64,000 nt of DNA from Prototheca cutis (lineage: Eukaryota; Chlorophyta; Trebouxiophyceae; Chlorellales; Chlorellaceae), in contig BCIH01000004.1 of assembly GCA_002897115.2 (NCBI GenBank), positions 1,330,057-1,394,056 of the forward strand, in the 5' to 3' direction. The position numbers and the translations under genes are program-made. Below, one piece after another: positions 11,221-23,900 of this stretch. The notes under the pieces are model-generated. The model had not been told where the DNA came from and made no database searches. It worked only from the letters and a program-made list of their open reading frames with translations. Positions within the stretch are counted from its first letter, which is position 1. Every line of letters begins with the position of its first letter.

Positions 11221-12274
11221 ATGGCGACCACGGGAGCAGACCACGCCCTGCTGGTGGTGGACATGCAGAACGATTTCCTGCTGCCCACCTCGCCCGTATG
11301 CGTCAAGCGAGGCATGGCGTGTCTGCCTCGCGTCATCGATGCCGTGAGCGAGGCTCGGGAGTGCGGCGTGCCCGTGATCTGGGTTGTTCGAGGGCACCAC
11401 GGGTTAGGTACGGGTTCGGGGAAAGCGGGGAGGTGCAGAGGTGACCTGAATTTTGACTGGGTTTTGCGCGTCCATTCCCCCCTTCGATGCCTTATTCCAG
11501 TGTGAAACTGGACATTTCATATCCATGGATTTCTCCCTTGGGAACTCCATGACACCTCACAACGCCTGCTTGGCTGCCCACGATCAGGTCACGACGTGGA
11601 GATCACACGCACCAAGCTGTTCACAGACGGTGCCGGCGTCTGCGTGCTCGGCAGCGACGGTCAGTGGTATGGCATCGTGCCTGCCTGCATACGTCCGTCT
11701 ACTTTGCCGTGACCAAACACATCAATTGAACGCCCGCGGGCTGTGCATGGACGGTTCCCAGCTTCTGTGACCAACAAGACATGCCTTTCCGCGGGCTCCA
11801 TTGCACCAGGTGCTGCACTGGTCAAGGGGCTGGTGCCTCACCGGGACGAGATTGTGATCACCAAGCAGCGTTTCAGTGCCTTTATGGCCACAGAATTGGA
11901 CCTTGTACTTAGGTGGGATGGTGCTCGGGACCCCTTGGTTTTCCACCATGTCCGCTCTGCACACTGTCCCTTGTCTCGTCCCCAAGCAAGGAACAACCTC
12001 CGCCCCATCTCATCTCCTGCTCAGGCGGCTGGGAGTGCGGCGGGTGACTATTGCAGGTGTACAGACGCCCAATTGCATTCGGGCGACGGCGTTTGACGCA
12101 GTGGCATTGGGGTACCACCCTGTCATGGTGCTGCAGGATGCCACCGCCTCGGACTCGGAGATCGTGCAGGAAGCCAATCTGTACGACTTGCGCCAGGTCG
12201 GCGTGACCACGCCCTCGGTGGAAGAATGGGCCATCAGCCTCGTTGCAGAAGTGGCTGCCAAGGAAGCCATCTGA
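11221..12274 (+). CDS. Isochorismatase-like cysteine hydrolase
   Basis: A small hydrolase of the isochorismatase/nicotinamidase superfamily, 203 residues from exons 11221-11407, 11588-11659, 11810-11912 and 12025-12274. The catalytic triad of the family is visible: Asp in LLVVDMQNDF near the start, Lys in IVITKQRFSAF, and the nucleophilic Cys in GVQTPNCIRATAFDAVALGY. The third intron splits an Arg codon (AG|G). Family members cleave amide or vinyl-ether bonds, for example nicotinamide, ureidoacrylate or isochorismate; the short active-site signature here does not decide between them. There is no obvious targeting peptide. The sequence upstream (10860-11220) separates it from the oxidoreductase on the same strand. 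Confidence 0.88.
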
Positions 12275-12421
12275 TTTTGTTTCGATAGCGTGTAGAAATT
12301 GCTGGATGCCAGTGTCGCCACCTAACCCGTGGGGCGACAGGTGTACAGGGTGAAGAGACATGGCACGAGGCCGGCATCCCATGCTTTGCGAAGAGCGGTC
12401 GAAGATCGCACAGCATTCCAA

Positions 12422-12426
12422 TGTAA
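12422..12426 (+). terminator. Putative TGTAA poly(A) signal, isochorismatase-like gene
   Basis: TGTAA is the usual polyadenylation signal in chlorophyte algae. This copy is 148 bases after the stop codon, inside the 382-base gap between two convergent genes (12275-12656), in which no other coding feature is supported. Confidence 0.35.
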
Positions 12427-12656
12427 GAGGTGGTGCAGGTTTGGTGGAGCCAACTGCTGCAAGTTGAAAGTAGGGGAAAATCACATAAAAAACGAGGGGG
12501 GTTTAAGTGTTTGTGACCGACCAGAGAATGGCGATGTGGACAGAGGCGGAGCATTATGGAGTGGCGACAGGCTGCACATTGATAAAAGTTCTTTGGTGAA
12601 TTCCAGGATGATGGTGCAGATGTTTGGCGATAGTGTGGCAGCCAACTGGCTGCGAT

Positions 12657-15600
12657 TCAGTTGTTGCTGTTGAGGCACGTTTGCTTTTCCTGCTTGATCA
12701 GAAACAGACAGAGTCAGTGTCCACTCGGGGCTCCCAGGGCCCCCCCACCTGCTGCTTTGCCAGGTTGAAATGACCCGGCACATCCCACCACAGGTCGTAT
12801 CGGATGTAGCCGTCGAGCGCAGTATTGCAGCAGTGCGCGTTCATGAGGTGTTGCGTGCCGTTGCTAAATTCGCCGACCTCTGCCGGCGACAGCCGCAGCA
12901 GTGTGGACATGTCTCCAGTGAAGTGCACCAACTGTGGTATTGGGAGGGCATGGGAAGTTCTAGAGTGGTTTGTTTCCATGGGGCCAGGGCAGGTGCGCAC
13001 AAGGGGATCATCCCATGCAAGCGGATTTGCTCTTATGTCCCATCACGCATGCATCTGCTGAACCCCTAAACCCAAACCCCCCCCCAAAAAAAAGAGCCTC
13101 ACCTTGTGTGCCCTGAGAGGCTGATGCAGCAGTTTCACCAACTGCTCGATGGTGCGGTGGGGTCGGATGCGCATACTCCCCGCTCCCTGCACCAACTCTG
13201 GTGGTGTTTGACCGTCCAGGCAATCCAGCTCCTTGTCGTCCTGCACAGTTATTGTAGAGGCGCAGTGTGTCCTGCTGTGGAGGAGATCCTGCCTCTTCTC
13301 TGACTGCAGGCACGCGCATTGCAGCATGCCCACATTTCACCACACAGAAGACCCACGCAAGAAGGCAAGCACGAGCTGACCTGGCAGATGACGACATCCA
13401 GCCGTGTGGCATTGAGGGATGCAGCCTCCGGCTTCCACAGAAACGAGTGCTCCCGAATGGTGTTGGGCTCCTCATGGGCGATCCTGAGCACGGTCACAGA
13501 GGATGACCCGAGTGCGTTTGATGCAGCATGCATTCGGGTGCAGAACCCAAAACTTCATGGGAATAGCAAGCAAGCAACCCCATCTTGTCATCCACTGCTG
13601 CTGCCTGGGGCCCCGTCCTTCACTGCCATGCTCCAGGACCACCCTTCTCCGGCCCCAAAGGAAAAGAAACTCATGAAAACCTCCGCTCACCGGTACATGT
13701 TGAGAATGTGATCTGCGGGGCACTCAAAGGGCATTTGCAGCTCGGAGTACTCGATGCGCCCGCTGTCCTGCGTCGAGCTCTGATCCGCCGCACAGAAGAA
13801 ACGGGGGAGCACAGCCGCAGCACCGCCCAGGACCCGACTCAGGACCAGCTGGGCTCGGAGCTGAGGTAGCTGCGAGTTAACCAGCTCATAATGCAACTGA
13901 TGCTGTTTTATATCACTGGGGGGACCCGCAGCATAGCTCTGCACGAGGGTTTAGTGCTTGCATTTGTCCACAGACAGACAGAGCACCAGTTGCCAATGAG
14001 CGTGTCGTCGAAATGTTGCCTGTGCGTTACTGCAGTCACCCCCATTGGATGGCTGTCCCCAACGAACGCAAACACGACAGCATCAGCATGTTGCACCAGC
14101 CTGTTTTACCTGTCTGATCCGCTGCAGAAGTGCTTCCGGCACGTGGTTGTCATAGCTCATAAAGCCCACCGGGTGCTCCCAATAGGACGTTGGATCCTGT
14201 GCATGGATGGATGGATGCATGGATGGAGAGTGGAGTGTAGGATCTCTCTCCACAGAATCGTTGGTCATTTGCATTCGATGGTGCTCGTGCTCCAGAGTTC
14301 CCTCCACCCGGCGGGAAGCACACGGACCTTCCAGAGACCGTACTCTCGCAGGCGGTGCACTTTGCCTTCGGGGCACGCCTGGAACGTGGCGTGCATGGCG
14401 TAGATGTCCATTCCCAGCTGTGGCGGCACCTTCTCCATGTATGTCTGCCCAGAGGCAAAGAGCGTGGGAGGGAGCACCCCAACCAGCACGCTGCCGTTCA
14501 CCCCCCTATGATGTTGATGGCATGGTCACCAGCTGTTTATAATTTCGAGTCACCCAACATTTCCTCCAAGAATAATAACAACAACTATTACACAAGCACG
14601 CCACTATCCGTCTTCCTTGCTCACCTGAAAGCATGGTCTCGCCGCCCTGTCTTCTGTGCTCCCGTGTTGAGGATGTCTTGCATGATGGGCTGAGCCATGG
14701 AGTGTGCCAACCCGGTCTCCATGGCTTCCAGCCAGCGCGTAAGGAAAGCACGACCGCTGGGCCTCACCGCCAGCAGTCCCGCATTTGTAGACCACGTTGT
14801 GTTGCCCAGGTCTTCCAGTTGCTCGCCGGGGGTCGAGCTGTACACCGCATCCGTCGAAACCAGTACATCCACGCCCGGAAACTATGCAGGAATTATTACG
14901 TAATGGGTGCAGATGGTGAGGCATACTGTGATCCAATTGGGAGTGAGCCTGGTCGGACGAGGGTAAACCCCCTGGTCACCCCCTTCCCCGACTCCCCCAC
15001 ACAGAAACCCTCGCGTACATTCCCCACTTACCCGTTGGAGATACGGAACAGGGTCCTTTTTCCAGACGACGTCCGAATCAGAGAAGAGCACGGTGAAACC
15101 GAGGTCGACGATGCGCCGCATGGTCTCCACCCTCGTCGCCACCTGTCAGTTGCCGTTGGTGGATTTCGGGCCTGTTGGTGTGCCAGAGCTCTTTGCCAGC
15201 AGTCTCCCTCCTTCCTTTCTTTCCCACACCCATGCATTACCCCCCCCCCCCCCCCAAACACACACGCACCATGTTCTTAAAGCCCTTGGAGCCCCATGTG
15301 GTGTCGGCTTCGGTGGGTCCACCGGCACTGACGAGGAATCCGGGGTATCCTCGCTTGTTGAGCCAGTCCATCGTCTCGGTGTCCATTGCACCTGCATTGA
15401 TAGGCCGTTTGGCGAGTGCCCCATTTGGTACTGGCGCACATCAAATTGCCCCAGCAACTCCCAAGCTTGGACTGCACGCCACCCCCATGCCATCCACCTC
15501 TCCATCAACAGCCAGCCTCACCAATCAGCATGCAAGTGCTCCCGCTCTCGCGCAAGTAATGCATCCAGTTATCCACAAACTCCCTGCGCAAAGTGGAAAG

Positions 15601-16476
15601 GCACGGGGTTGGAAATTCTGAAGGCACCGGCATGGCGGTCAGTCGAGTCAGTCCGGAAACCGCCATCTTCAGCCCCCCCCGCCTGACCTTCTGCCACGAT
15701 TGCTGACGGTGAAATGCACGTAACCCTCCATTGCAAATTCATCCAGCAGGGATCTGCGCAGATGTGGAAGAACGTCTGGCTGGGAATTTGATGGATTCAG
15801 AGCAGGGGGGCCCGCTGTGTCCACTGCGAGGCACCCCCCAATACTTTCTCCACCGATCATCACATGACCTGTGCACCATCCATTGCCCCCAGTGAGACCA
15901 CAACAATGAACGGTATTACTTGGAGAGCTGTGGGTGCGACGTGGCTTGTGCGGTTTCGTCAGTGCGATGCTGCACCTTGTCGGTTTGCTGCCGGGTGGCA
16001 TCTGCGGCGCCCGCTGCTGTCCCGTTCATGTTTTCCGACGCGTCGGAGTGACCAGTCTCCCGTGATGGCACTAGGATAACCTTGTATCCTGTGTGCAAGC
16101 GTGGCAATAGGGACAGCAGCGAGTGTGAAGGGACCAAGCCGCACACTGGGCATCGCACACTTTCCCTGGCGCCGGCGGCAGACGGAGGCGCCCGCTCCTC
16201 GCAGGCGGCAAATCCCATACTGGGAAACCCCGATCCCGCACCCTCACCATCTCGGCTCCAGTGAGGCATTGTAATATCGGGTTTGCATAGTAGATCCGAT
16301 CGAACGTGTAGAATAGCGTCCGTTAAGCAGCTCCCATCGGCGTGGAACAGGATCACGGCGCAGACCCCGACGACACCCAGCGCCAGCCCAAGCCGGCCGA
16401 CCAATGACGAGCTTCTAAGCTTCCTTGGCGTCCGCATGTTTGCGCGCATGTGGTGCGCCATCAGGCTCAAAAACAC
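12657..16476 (-). CDS. GT77-type Golgi glycosyltransferase, arabinosyltransferase-like
   Basis: A type II membrane glycosyltransferase resembling plant XEG113/RRA extensin arabinosyltransferases (nucleotide-diphospho-sugar transferase fold). Thirteen exons close in phase to 723 residues: 16476-15920, 15753-15688, 15583-15522, 15391-15270, 15142-15032, 14881-14625, 14505-14328, 14196-14110, 13902-13691, 13483-13381, 13303-13103, 12931-12749 and 12689-12657. A short basic cytoplasmic tail is followed by a single signal-anchor (LGLALGVVGVCAVILF), then a low-complexity stem. The catalytic domain has the DxD-type metal site FSDSDVVW (Asp 291 and 293), WGSKGFKNM, VDVLVSTDAV and NTTWSTNAGLLAVRPS. 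The last exon encodes only ten residues; failure to splice it would give a slightly different C-terminus. Related plant enzymes add arabinose to hydroxyproline-rich wall proteins; that role here is inference. Confidence 0.86.
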
Positions 16477-17664
16477 ATGGACGCGCGCTGTTCATCAGCC
16501 TTTGCAGTCGTCAAAGATGTTGCCCGGGTGGTGTTGCGCGTTCCGCCTTCCCAGTAGTTAACCTCGCGCAATCCGAGGAATTGGAACATCAGCGTACGCA
16601 GGCACTCCTAGACAGGGGCCTTCCCGCCGCATGTGTAGGCGCAAAGATCGTTTGCATAAAAACACAATCACTGGATGCAGCGGCTCCTGAAGAAATTCTG
16701 TATTCGTCTCGGCTCGGACACCTGGGGGATTTGCCCATTCTCGCCCCCCAGAAAACTGCCCACATTCCTATGCCCGAGCAGGGGTTTCTGTACAGAATAA
16801 CGCTGAGGGGAGTATCAGGACAAAGTTGTCCAGAGCGGCAGAACTGAATTTGGGGTAATGGCGTGGTTTTTGAGACAGCTACTTCTCGCCGACCGACCGA
16901 ATGGCTCGAAGCCGCCCAAGTTGCACGCCAGCGAAGACACACCCACCAAAACATGGGGATACGGTGATTTCCGCGAAGACTCCGTCGAAATGTCATCTGC
17001 GCGCTCAGTTCATTATTGTCTGCCAAAGGCACGTTGACTCGATTCGGTGGAGGCATGATCACGAAGGTCATTCAGAAATCAGCACCATCTCTAGCCAGTC
17101 GCTGTTCAGCCCTTGCAGCAGGCCCTCACCCCCGCTCCCATGACCCTTCTTTCAGATCAAATGCTGTCCACAAGGTGTATCTATGAGCACCATACATCCA
17201 TTCTTTGAAGCCCCCCTGCCGTCATGTCATGATGAACCTGTGGCCAACTGTGTCAAACGCTGTGCTCACTTCTCTCTGGGTTTTGCTTGTCCAGTTGAGC
17301 CGGGAGTGTGCCAAGATGGTTCCTGTGAGTCAGGCTGTCTTTGCTCATGAGATCTCATGAAGGAGATCGCGGCAGGTGCGTTGTGTGCAAGCCCGCATTG
17401 CCAGCCTGCTGCTTGGGATTGGCCCTTGCGATCGCGCAACGCCCGAGACTGAAAGGGATCGGTGGGGCCCGCACTCGCACTTCATTCTGGAAATCCTTCA
17501 CGGCCTGTCATGGCATTCTACTGAATTTATTATCAAGGTCAACCAAACCAGGCGCATGTAGCTCGTTGGCACCAGAGCCGGGACAGTGGCGCTCTGCAGG
17601 GTTGGCTGAGTGTACGTGAGGGCACGGGCGGACGAGAGGGTGGCAGCCCGACGAGGCAAGGGGC
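16477..17664. other. Intergenic region without a supported gene
   Basis: This 1.2 kb lies between the divergent glycosyltransferase and palmitoyltransferase starts. Short open frames exist on both strands (for example 16589-17071 on the minus strand) but none shows a domain, a good splice pattern or a compelling start. It probably holds both promoters and 5' untranslated exons. Confidence 0.5.
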
Positions 17665-19587
17665 ATGCCCCCTCCTCTGCCCCTCGATCCTGCACGACCG
17701 AAGCGTGAAGTGGAGTCCGGAAACCATCGGTCGTTCCTCGGTGGGCGCATTGTCGTGGGTGAGCGCTGGCGCGGGGATGGGTGGAGGTCCTGGTCCTGGT
17801 CCTCGCATGGCCATGCACGCCCAGAGGATGGCGCCCAAAAACAGCCACCGCACGTCCCCGCTCACGACAGGCCCGGACTGGAAGTCGCTTCTGGCCTCCA
17901 CGGTGCTGATCTATGGCGCAGCAGGTATTCTGGAGAACTGGGGGTAGTCTGATCTGCCCTGGGGGACTGGACTGGGAGGTGCTTGCGCGACCCTCTTTCA
18001 ATGCCCATTTCCCTGCATGCGTGGCCCAGTCTCACAGTGTCGCACCCACTTATGCACACTTCCACCACAAATAATGCAATGCACAGGCGTGTTTCTGGGC
18101 CTGGTGGTGCCACCTGCGGGCCGGCGGTGGAGCTGGGCGCTGGCGGCGATCAGCGGCGTGGTGACTGCCATCAGCGCCGTGTTCCTGGTGCGGACTTCTC
18201 TGCGCGACCCCGGGTACTACCCTCGCAGCGCGGCGCGGGCGGACGAGGAGTGGGGATCGTGGCCTTCGGCGCGGGAGCACGAGATCAACGGCTACCGCGT
18301 GACGACAAAGTACTGCGCGACCTGCGCGCACTACCGCCCGCCGCGCTGCTCGCACTGCGCGGTCTGCGATTCCTGTGTTGCCAAGTTTGACCACCACTGC
18401 CCCTGGGTCGGCACGTGCATCGGCCGCCGGAATTACCGCGATTTCCTGCTGTTCATCTCTGCGACTTCGGTGCTCGCGCTGTGGGTGCTCGGTCTCAGCC
18501 TCGCCCTCTTTTTTATCAATGTCAAGGACAGGGACTGGGACTGGAGCGCGGGGGCTGCCGCCAGTAAAGCCGCGCTCTTCCTTGCTGCCTACACATTCCT
18601 GGGAATCTGGTGAGTGAGGTGCCGTCCTGGTGTCTTTTTTTGGTTCTTGTGCGAATGTCTCCTGTGTGCATTGTACGTGTTTTTGTTTTTTGTTTTTTTT
18701 GGGGGGGGGAGGGGGGGGGGGCATGTCCGGTGGGACGGGCATTGTAGGTAGGCAGGGCCAGCCCCCACTGCAGACATCCCCCCTGACGCAACAGCAAGTC
18801 ACATCCCCCATTTGAGGTCACGTACGGACCCGCCTTGCCACCGCACACCCTGCATCTCAGGTTTGTGGGCGGGCTGACGGCCTTCCACACGATGCTGGTT
18901 CTGCGGAATCAGACGACGTACGAGCATTTTCGGCACAAGACGACGGCTTCAGACAACCCTTACGACCTGGGACCGTGGCGAAACATGCAGGAGGCATGCT
19001 GCCTGCCCACGCCTGCCCGCTTTGGCCCGCTGGGCATGGGCGACGACAGCGCCGAGGAAGAGGAGGTGGGGGTAGGTGCGACCGGCCGTGGTGGGCAGAC
19101 GGAGCTAACCGCAACTCCGAGACGCCCAACTGCACCCAACGGCACCGATGGAGGACATGTCTGGACGCTGGGCAGTCCACGGAGCTCACTGATCGTGCAG
19201 CGGGATCACAGCACCTCATCGATCGCGGCGCGGGACGCCGGCGGTGCGGTGCTGCAGGGTACTACGATGCCGCGGGAGACCGACAGCGCCGCACCAGTGC
19301 AAGGGGCCACAACCCCGAGGACTGCGTCGGCACCAGTTGCCTGGTCAGGGTCGCCGGGTGTCGAGTCCCTGTGGAAGACGGTGCCTGTCCAAGAGGCAAC
19401 AGACGAAGAGCAGCACGCCATGGAGAAGCGTGGTCAGGGCACACTCGTCCAGGACACGACCCTGCCCTGGGAAAGCGACCAGAGCGACGATGCGTCGCAG
19501 AATGGGGATGCCGCGCACCACGACGTGGAGGCCGGGCCTGCCCCGGCGCCCAGTGCACCCGGCAGGCCTATGGAGAACGGCAGTTGA
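17665..19587 (+). CDS. DHHC-type protein S-acyltransferase (palmitoyltransferase)
   Basis: A membrane enzyme that transfers palmitate to cysteines of target proteins. Exons 17665-17758, 17871-17924, 18087-18609 and 18861-19587 give 465 residues. The first intron is well supported because joining it makes the family motif GGRIVVGPDWKSL. Four membrane segments are visible: around residues 35-57, 63-85, a segment after RNYRDF, and the [18 protein letters not shown] region. The cysteine-rich domain runs from [17 protein letters not shown] to the active site DHHCPWVG with DHHC at 151-154. The conserved TTYE and NPYDLG motifs follow the last membrane segment. The C-terminal 200 residues are a Thr/Gly/acidic low-complexity cytosolic tail with no domain. 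Target proteins and the membrane used are not shown by sequence. Confidence 0.92.
18701..18721. repeat. Poly-G tract in palmitoyltransferase intron 3
   Basis: G runs at 18701-18709 and 18711-18721, preceded by a T-rich stretch, lie in the intron 18610-18860. On the coding strand the region is T-rich then G-rich. Confidence 0.9.
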
Positions 19588-19975
19588 CACTCTGCGCACA
19601 TGCATTTCCCCCTCGGAACCATTTTTTTTATGTGTTGACGGCGGCGTATGACCTTTGTTGCCTCGTTGATCATGCTGACCTGTGGACTTTTCGCGCCGAG
19701 AGCAGTGCGGTTGGGTGGTCTGGAGGTGGGAATGACCTCGGGCGGCAAAATCCGGAATCCGGCGTCTCTCGCCCCAAGGACCGCGCGCCAGAAGTAGGGT
19801 CACCGACCGACCGATGTGCAACGCGCTCCCTCGTCGCAGTCATAAGGGCCTCATTTCCAATTCAGACAATAGCACATTGCACTTGCAAAGAACAACAGCG
19901 CAGAAGCGGTGTTCCGTCCTGTGAACGGGGGCGTTTGAACGAGGTCGGTCTCCGCCAGCACCAACAGAAGCGACC

Positions 19976-20597
19976 ATGGTGAGACGTGTGGGAGACCATG
20001 CACGCGGGTGATCTGTATGGAACTCGAGCTTGTTGTCATGTATGGACGTGTGCACCAACACTTCTCTCCTTCCAATGCCCAGGTGACCTCCAAGCGCGTG
20101 ACCACGGCCAAGAGCGAGCAGTATTTGAAGACCTGCCTGCGGGGAGGCAAGAAGCCCATTGGCTTCTGGCAGGTGCGATCCAGGGGCATGGCATGGCACA
20201 TTGGGATTACTCAGGTGCGTGCAGGCTGCGCTGGAAGCCGTGGTGCCTGCGCCGGTGTGACCCTGCAGAGCCGGGCTTCAATGGCAGTTGACCTGCCTCG
20301 TTGGCCGCTCCCCCTGCAGAACGTGCGGAAACAGCTGAAGACGCACCCCCTCATCATCGCCTTTTTCTTCTTCGTCATGGTGTTTTCGGGTGAGTTGTTT
20401 ACGTGGCGGGGGCAGTGATGACGGGGTGCAGCTGTGCATACATGCTTGGGCCAGTGGGCCGGCTGTGCTGGGGAGGCGTCGGAACGCGTCCCCAAATGAC
20501 CAGACTCTTCACCCATCCTCCATCCCACAATAAAACAGGTGTGTTCACGTTCTTCATGAGCCTGTCATCGGAGCGCCGCGACTTTGGCGCCAACTAG
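19976..20597 (+). CDS. Small tail-anchored ER protein, RAMP4/SERP1-like
   Basis: A 73-residue protein from four exons: 19976-19978, 20083-20172, 20320-20389 and 20539-20597. The first coding exon is only the ATG, spliced ATG|GTGAGA to CAG|GTGACC. The N-terminus reads MVTSKRVTTAKSEQYLKT then CLRGGKKP, which matches the pattern of RAMP4/SERP proteins (TSKR...K.E...K....RG). It is followed by one hydrophobic segment PLIIAFFFFVMVFSGVFTFFM near the C-terminus and a short polar tail. RAMP4 is a tail-anchored component at the ER translocon that stabilises nascent membrane proteins. The tail after the membrane segment is longer than usual and overall similarity is low, so an unrelated small single-pass protein is possible. 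The regular phases of all three introns support a real gene. Confidence 0.55.
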
Positions 20598-20920
20598 ATG
20601 GATGACGCTGGATAACTGGTCGGCACCTGCCCATGCTGCTCGGCCGGTGTATCCTTCCTTCCAGAGTGCAGTTACTTACTGACTGGCACGCAAGTGCTCT
20701 TCTTCCTCAATGAAATGTCATAGGCAAGCGATCAGTGCAACTGGGCGCCGTGCATGTGGGGTACTCTGTCGCAACAGCAAGGAAGGGGAGGTCGGGAGAG
20801 GGACTTGCTTCTTGGGGCATTTCTGTGCCGATCATTGCTGAGCCATTGGGCTGCAATTGTCAGCTGAACAGGGCATTCGATCATTGCCTGAGTGGCGGGG
20901 GTGACTGTCTGAACATTGTT
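20598..20920. other. Convergent 3' intergenic region
   Basis: These 323 bases lie between the stop codons of the small membrane protein and the importin gene. I see no gene or clear signal in them. Confidence 0.5.
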
Positions 20921-23900
20921 CTAGGCAGACGGCTCCCCCCCAGCAGCGGCGGCGGCAACGGCTTCGGCTTTGACCATGGCGGCATAGTTGACCATGCCCT
21001 GCACCGCCTGCTGCGTCCCCGCGTCCATGCCGGCAAAGATGGCCGCGGCCCGGGCGGGGCTGGTCGCCTGCAGCGCTCCCACGGCCTCGCCAAAGAAGAC
21101 AAACGGATCGACATCGTCGATGGGGCTCCGCACCTCGGCCTCCTCGTCGTCGCTCCACCACTCGTCGTAGTCCGAGTCGTCCTCATCATCACTCCCATGC
21201 CAGCCCAGTCGCCGCCTACGGAGCAGTGGGTGTTTTTTTGGTGTTTTGATGAGAAGGTATGGGTTGTTGACAAGAGAGGTCCCCCCCCCTCCCTCCCCAA
21301 CATGCACAGGACCTACACCAATACCACCATCAACACGGCAAGCAAAATGCGGACCTGAGGCGGTCGTCGTCGTCATCGCTGTCATCGTCACCGGCTGACT
21401 CCTCAGCGTCCTCCTGGATCCCTTCATCTTCATTTTCATCGCCATTACCATGACGCTCACCACCGGCAGCCGCGCCTTCTTCCTGGGCCTTGATTGCGAG
21501 GAGCAAGCGGATGATGGTGGCCACAAGCTGGGGGCCGCCTGCTGCCAGGTCGGCGGGGCAGTCGGCCTCGGGCAGGGCCAGCGCGGCGGCCAGACCGAGG
21601 ACCAGCTGCTTCTTGGCGCGCTTGCCCGGGAAAGCGCGGACACGGCCCTTCTTGTCCACGACGGCCACCGTCTTGGCCAGCGTGCCAAAGAGCAGCTGCG
21701 CGGCGCCCGGGCGCGAGGCCAGGAAAGCGACGGCCAGCCTCGGGTCGTAGTACAGCACGTCTGCCGCGGCCACCAGCAGTGCGGCGTGCATCTCCTCCCC
21801 CGCTTCCGCGATTTCCAGGCGACGCAGGAGCAGCGTCAGGTAGGGCGCGACACACGCGTCCACGCGACCCCGACACGCCTGCAGGACCACGCCCATCAGC
21901 ACGGGGGCGCAGGCTGCCTGGTCCTCGGGGAATCCGTCGCCCGTCATTGCCCGCTCCACCGTCACGTTCAGCGCCGCCAGCAGCGGAGGCTGTTGCTGTT
22001 GGTGGCCGGGTTCTGCAGCCGCACCGCCAGCAACGCCGGCGGGGTGTAGGAACACATCGGGCCCGCGGGAGATAAAGTTGTCCAGGGGCATGAGCGCGTC
22101 CTCAAAGTAATCAGAAGCCCACTCGTTGATGCAGGCCAGGATGCGGGGGAACAGCGTCCACATGCGTGGTGAGATGACCGGACTATAGAAAGTGATGTAC
22201 GTTGCAAGCTGCATCACCTCCTCAAACACATCCTGCCCGTCGGTCGAGGTGTAGCGGTCCAGGATGGGGAAGACCAGGTCCTCCAGGGGCGCGTACAGCT
22301 CCGGCAGGTCCGATACGCTGTCCAGGATGGTGGACAACGTGCGCAGCACGCCGTACGCGGCCAGCGCGCCCTCGTCGTCCTCGTCCTCGTTGCCATCTTC
22401 GGCAACGGCGCCACCTGCCGCCAAAGCAGCGGCGTCCGCACCGCCGACGATGCGCCAAAACTGGTCGGTCAAGTGCCGAGTCAGACCGACGGCGTAGGGT
22501 GCCATGTCGTTGCGGAAGCGTTCCACGACTGTTTCCAGCGAGAACGTCAGGTCCTCGTTGTCGATTTCCTGCGACAGCTGCAGGAAGGCCGTCAGCAGTC
22601 CAGGCACGGCTTCCCGGTACCGCGGCAGGTCCTCGGCTTCAACGGCTTCCAGGAAGTTGCGCACCGCCACCGCCGCGTCCATGCGGACGGGCAGGTCGGC
22701 GTCACTGAGTGCAGTGATGCAGGCTTGGAGCAACGCATCAAACGTGGGCCCCGACCCCGTGCCGTCCTGGAAGGCAATGTCGGCAAAGCAGCCGGCCAGC
22801 CAGCAGGCCTTGGCGCGCAGGTGGCCATGGCGAGAGCCAAACAGGGGCACAATGTGGTGCAGGAGCATCGGCTCCAGCGAAGACGCATAGCGTGATTTTT
22901 GCTTCAGCACCTCGCAGAGCACGCCGATGGCCAGGCACGCGCCGTCGGCCCGACGGGCCAGCGCCTCTGGGGCTGCGGCGTCGCCAGCGCTCCGAAACTC
23001 TCCAAGAACCGAGACCATGTGCTGGACCAACGCGTCAAGGTTGCCCTTGGCACGAGCCTTGCACAGCTCCAGGATAAAGTTCATCGCTGCCGTCTTGGTC
23101 GAGTGCAGATCCTCAATGATGTCATAACCCTGTGGATGATGGTAGTGGGCAGGTGTGCGTGGAGGGGTGGGGGCGGGGCTTGGAGTAAACCGCCGACACC
23201 CCAAACTGCATCACCGATGGTACCAGCGCCAACCTTGCGGATGTATTCATGGGGGTCGTTCTCCCACAGCTCCGCGTCTTCATCCGAGAAGCACAGCATG
23301 GGGAAGATGACGCTGCACGGATTTTTGGCAGTTGGGAATTGACAGTGAATTTGAAGTCTCAGGGCATGGCATGGGATACGCACCGGTGCCCCCACCCAAT
23401 CCATCTTCCTGGCCAATGCCAAAGAGCAGGAACAGCAGCCCACCCCCACTCCACACCGCTTGACCTGCCAACCGACCTGTTGAGCAGTGGGGGCAGGTTT
23501 CCCTTTAGGTGTTTCCAGGTGTGGGAGTAGGCCAGAGCTTGGGTGAGGTACTGCAGGATCAGGTTGCAGGGCCGACCTGCGATGTACCGGCCCTGGGCCA
23601 GTCCTGCCAGCTCATGCAGACAGGCATCCAGCAGTGGGAGTGCCCAGTCCTTGCGGAACAGCGTCGCAAAGGCAATGTCATGCTCCTCGCTGCACAGATC
23701 TGGCGTCCCATACCTGTGTTGTCACCAACGTGTTGGGAGGGGGGAAGGGGGGTGGTCTTGCTGTGTTTGTACCCATCCTTTTGAGCCAAGAGAAAGCAGG
23801 TGATCCATGTGGCGGTTGGGCATGGCAGTGCAAAATGCTTTCACAGCCCTATACACCCCCCAAAGTGAAACCAACCAGGTACATGCCCCCCTCTTACCGA

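Noticed and set aside
16589..17071. 160-codon minus-strand frame between two genes
   Set aside because: There is no motif, unusual Cys/Trp/Arg content and no splice context. It is probably chance.
18050..18811. 253-codon minus-strand frame opposite the palmitoyltransferase
   Set aside because: Its product is Arg/Pro-rich with no motif, while the + strand encodes the DHHC core. It is a shadow frame.
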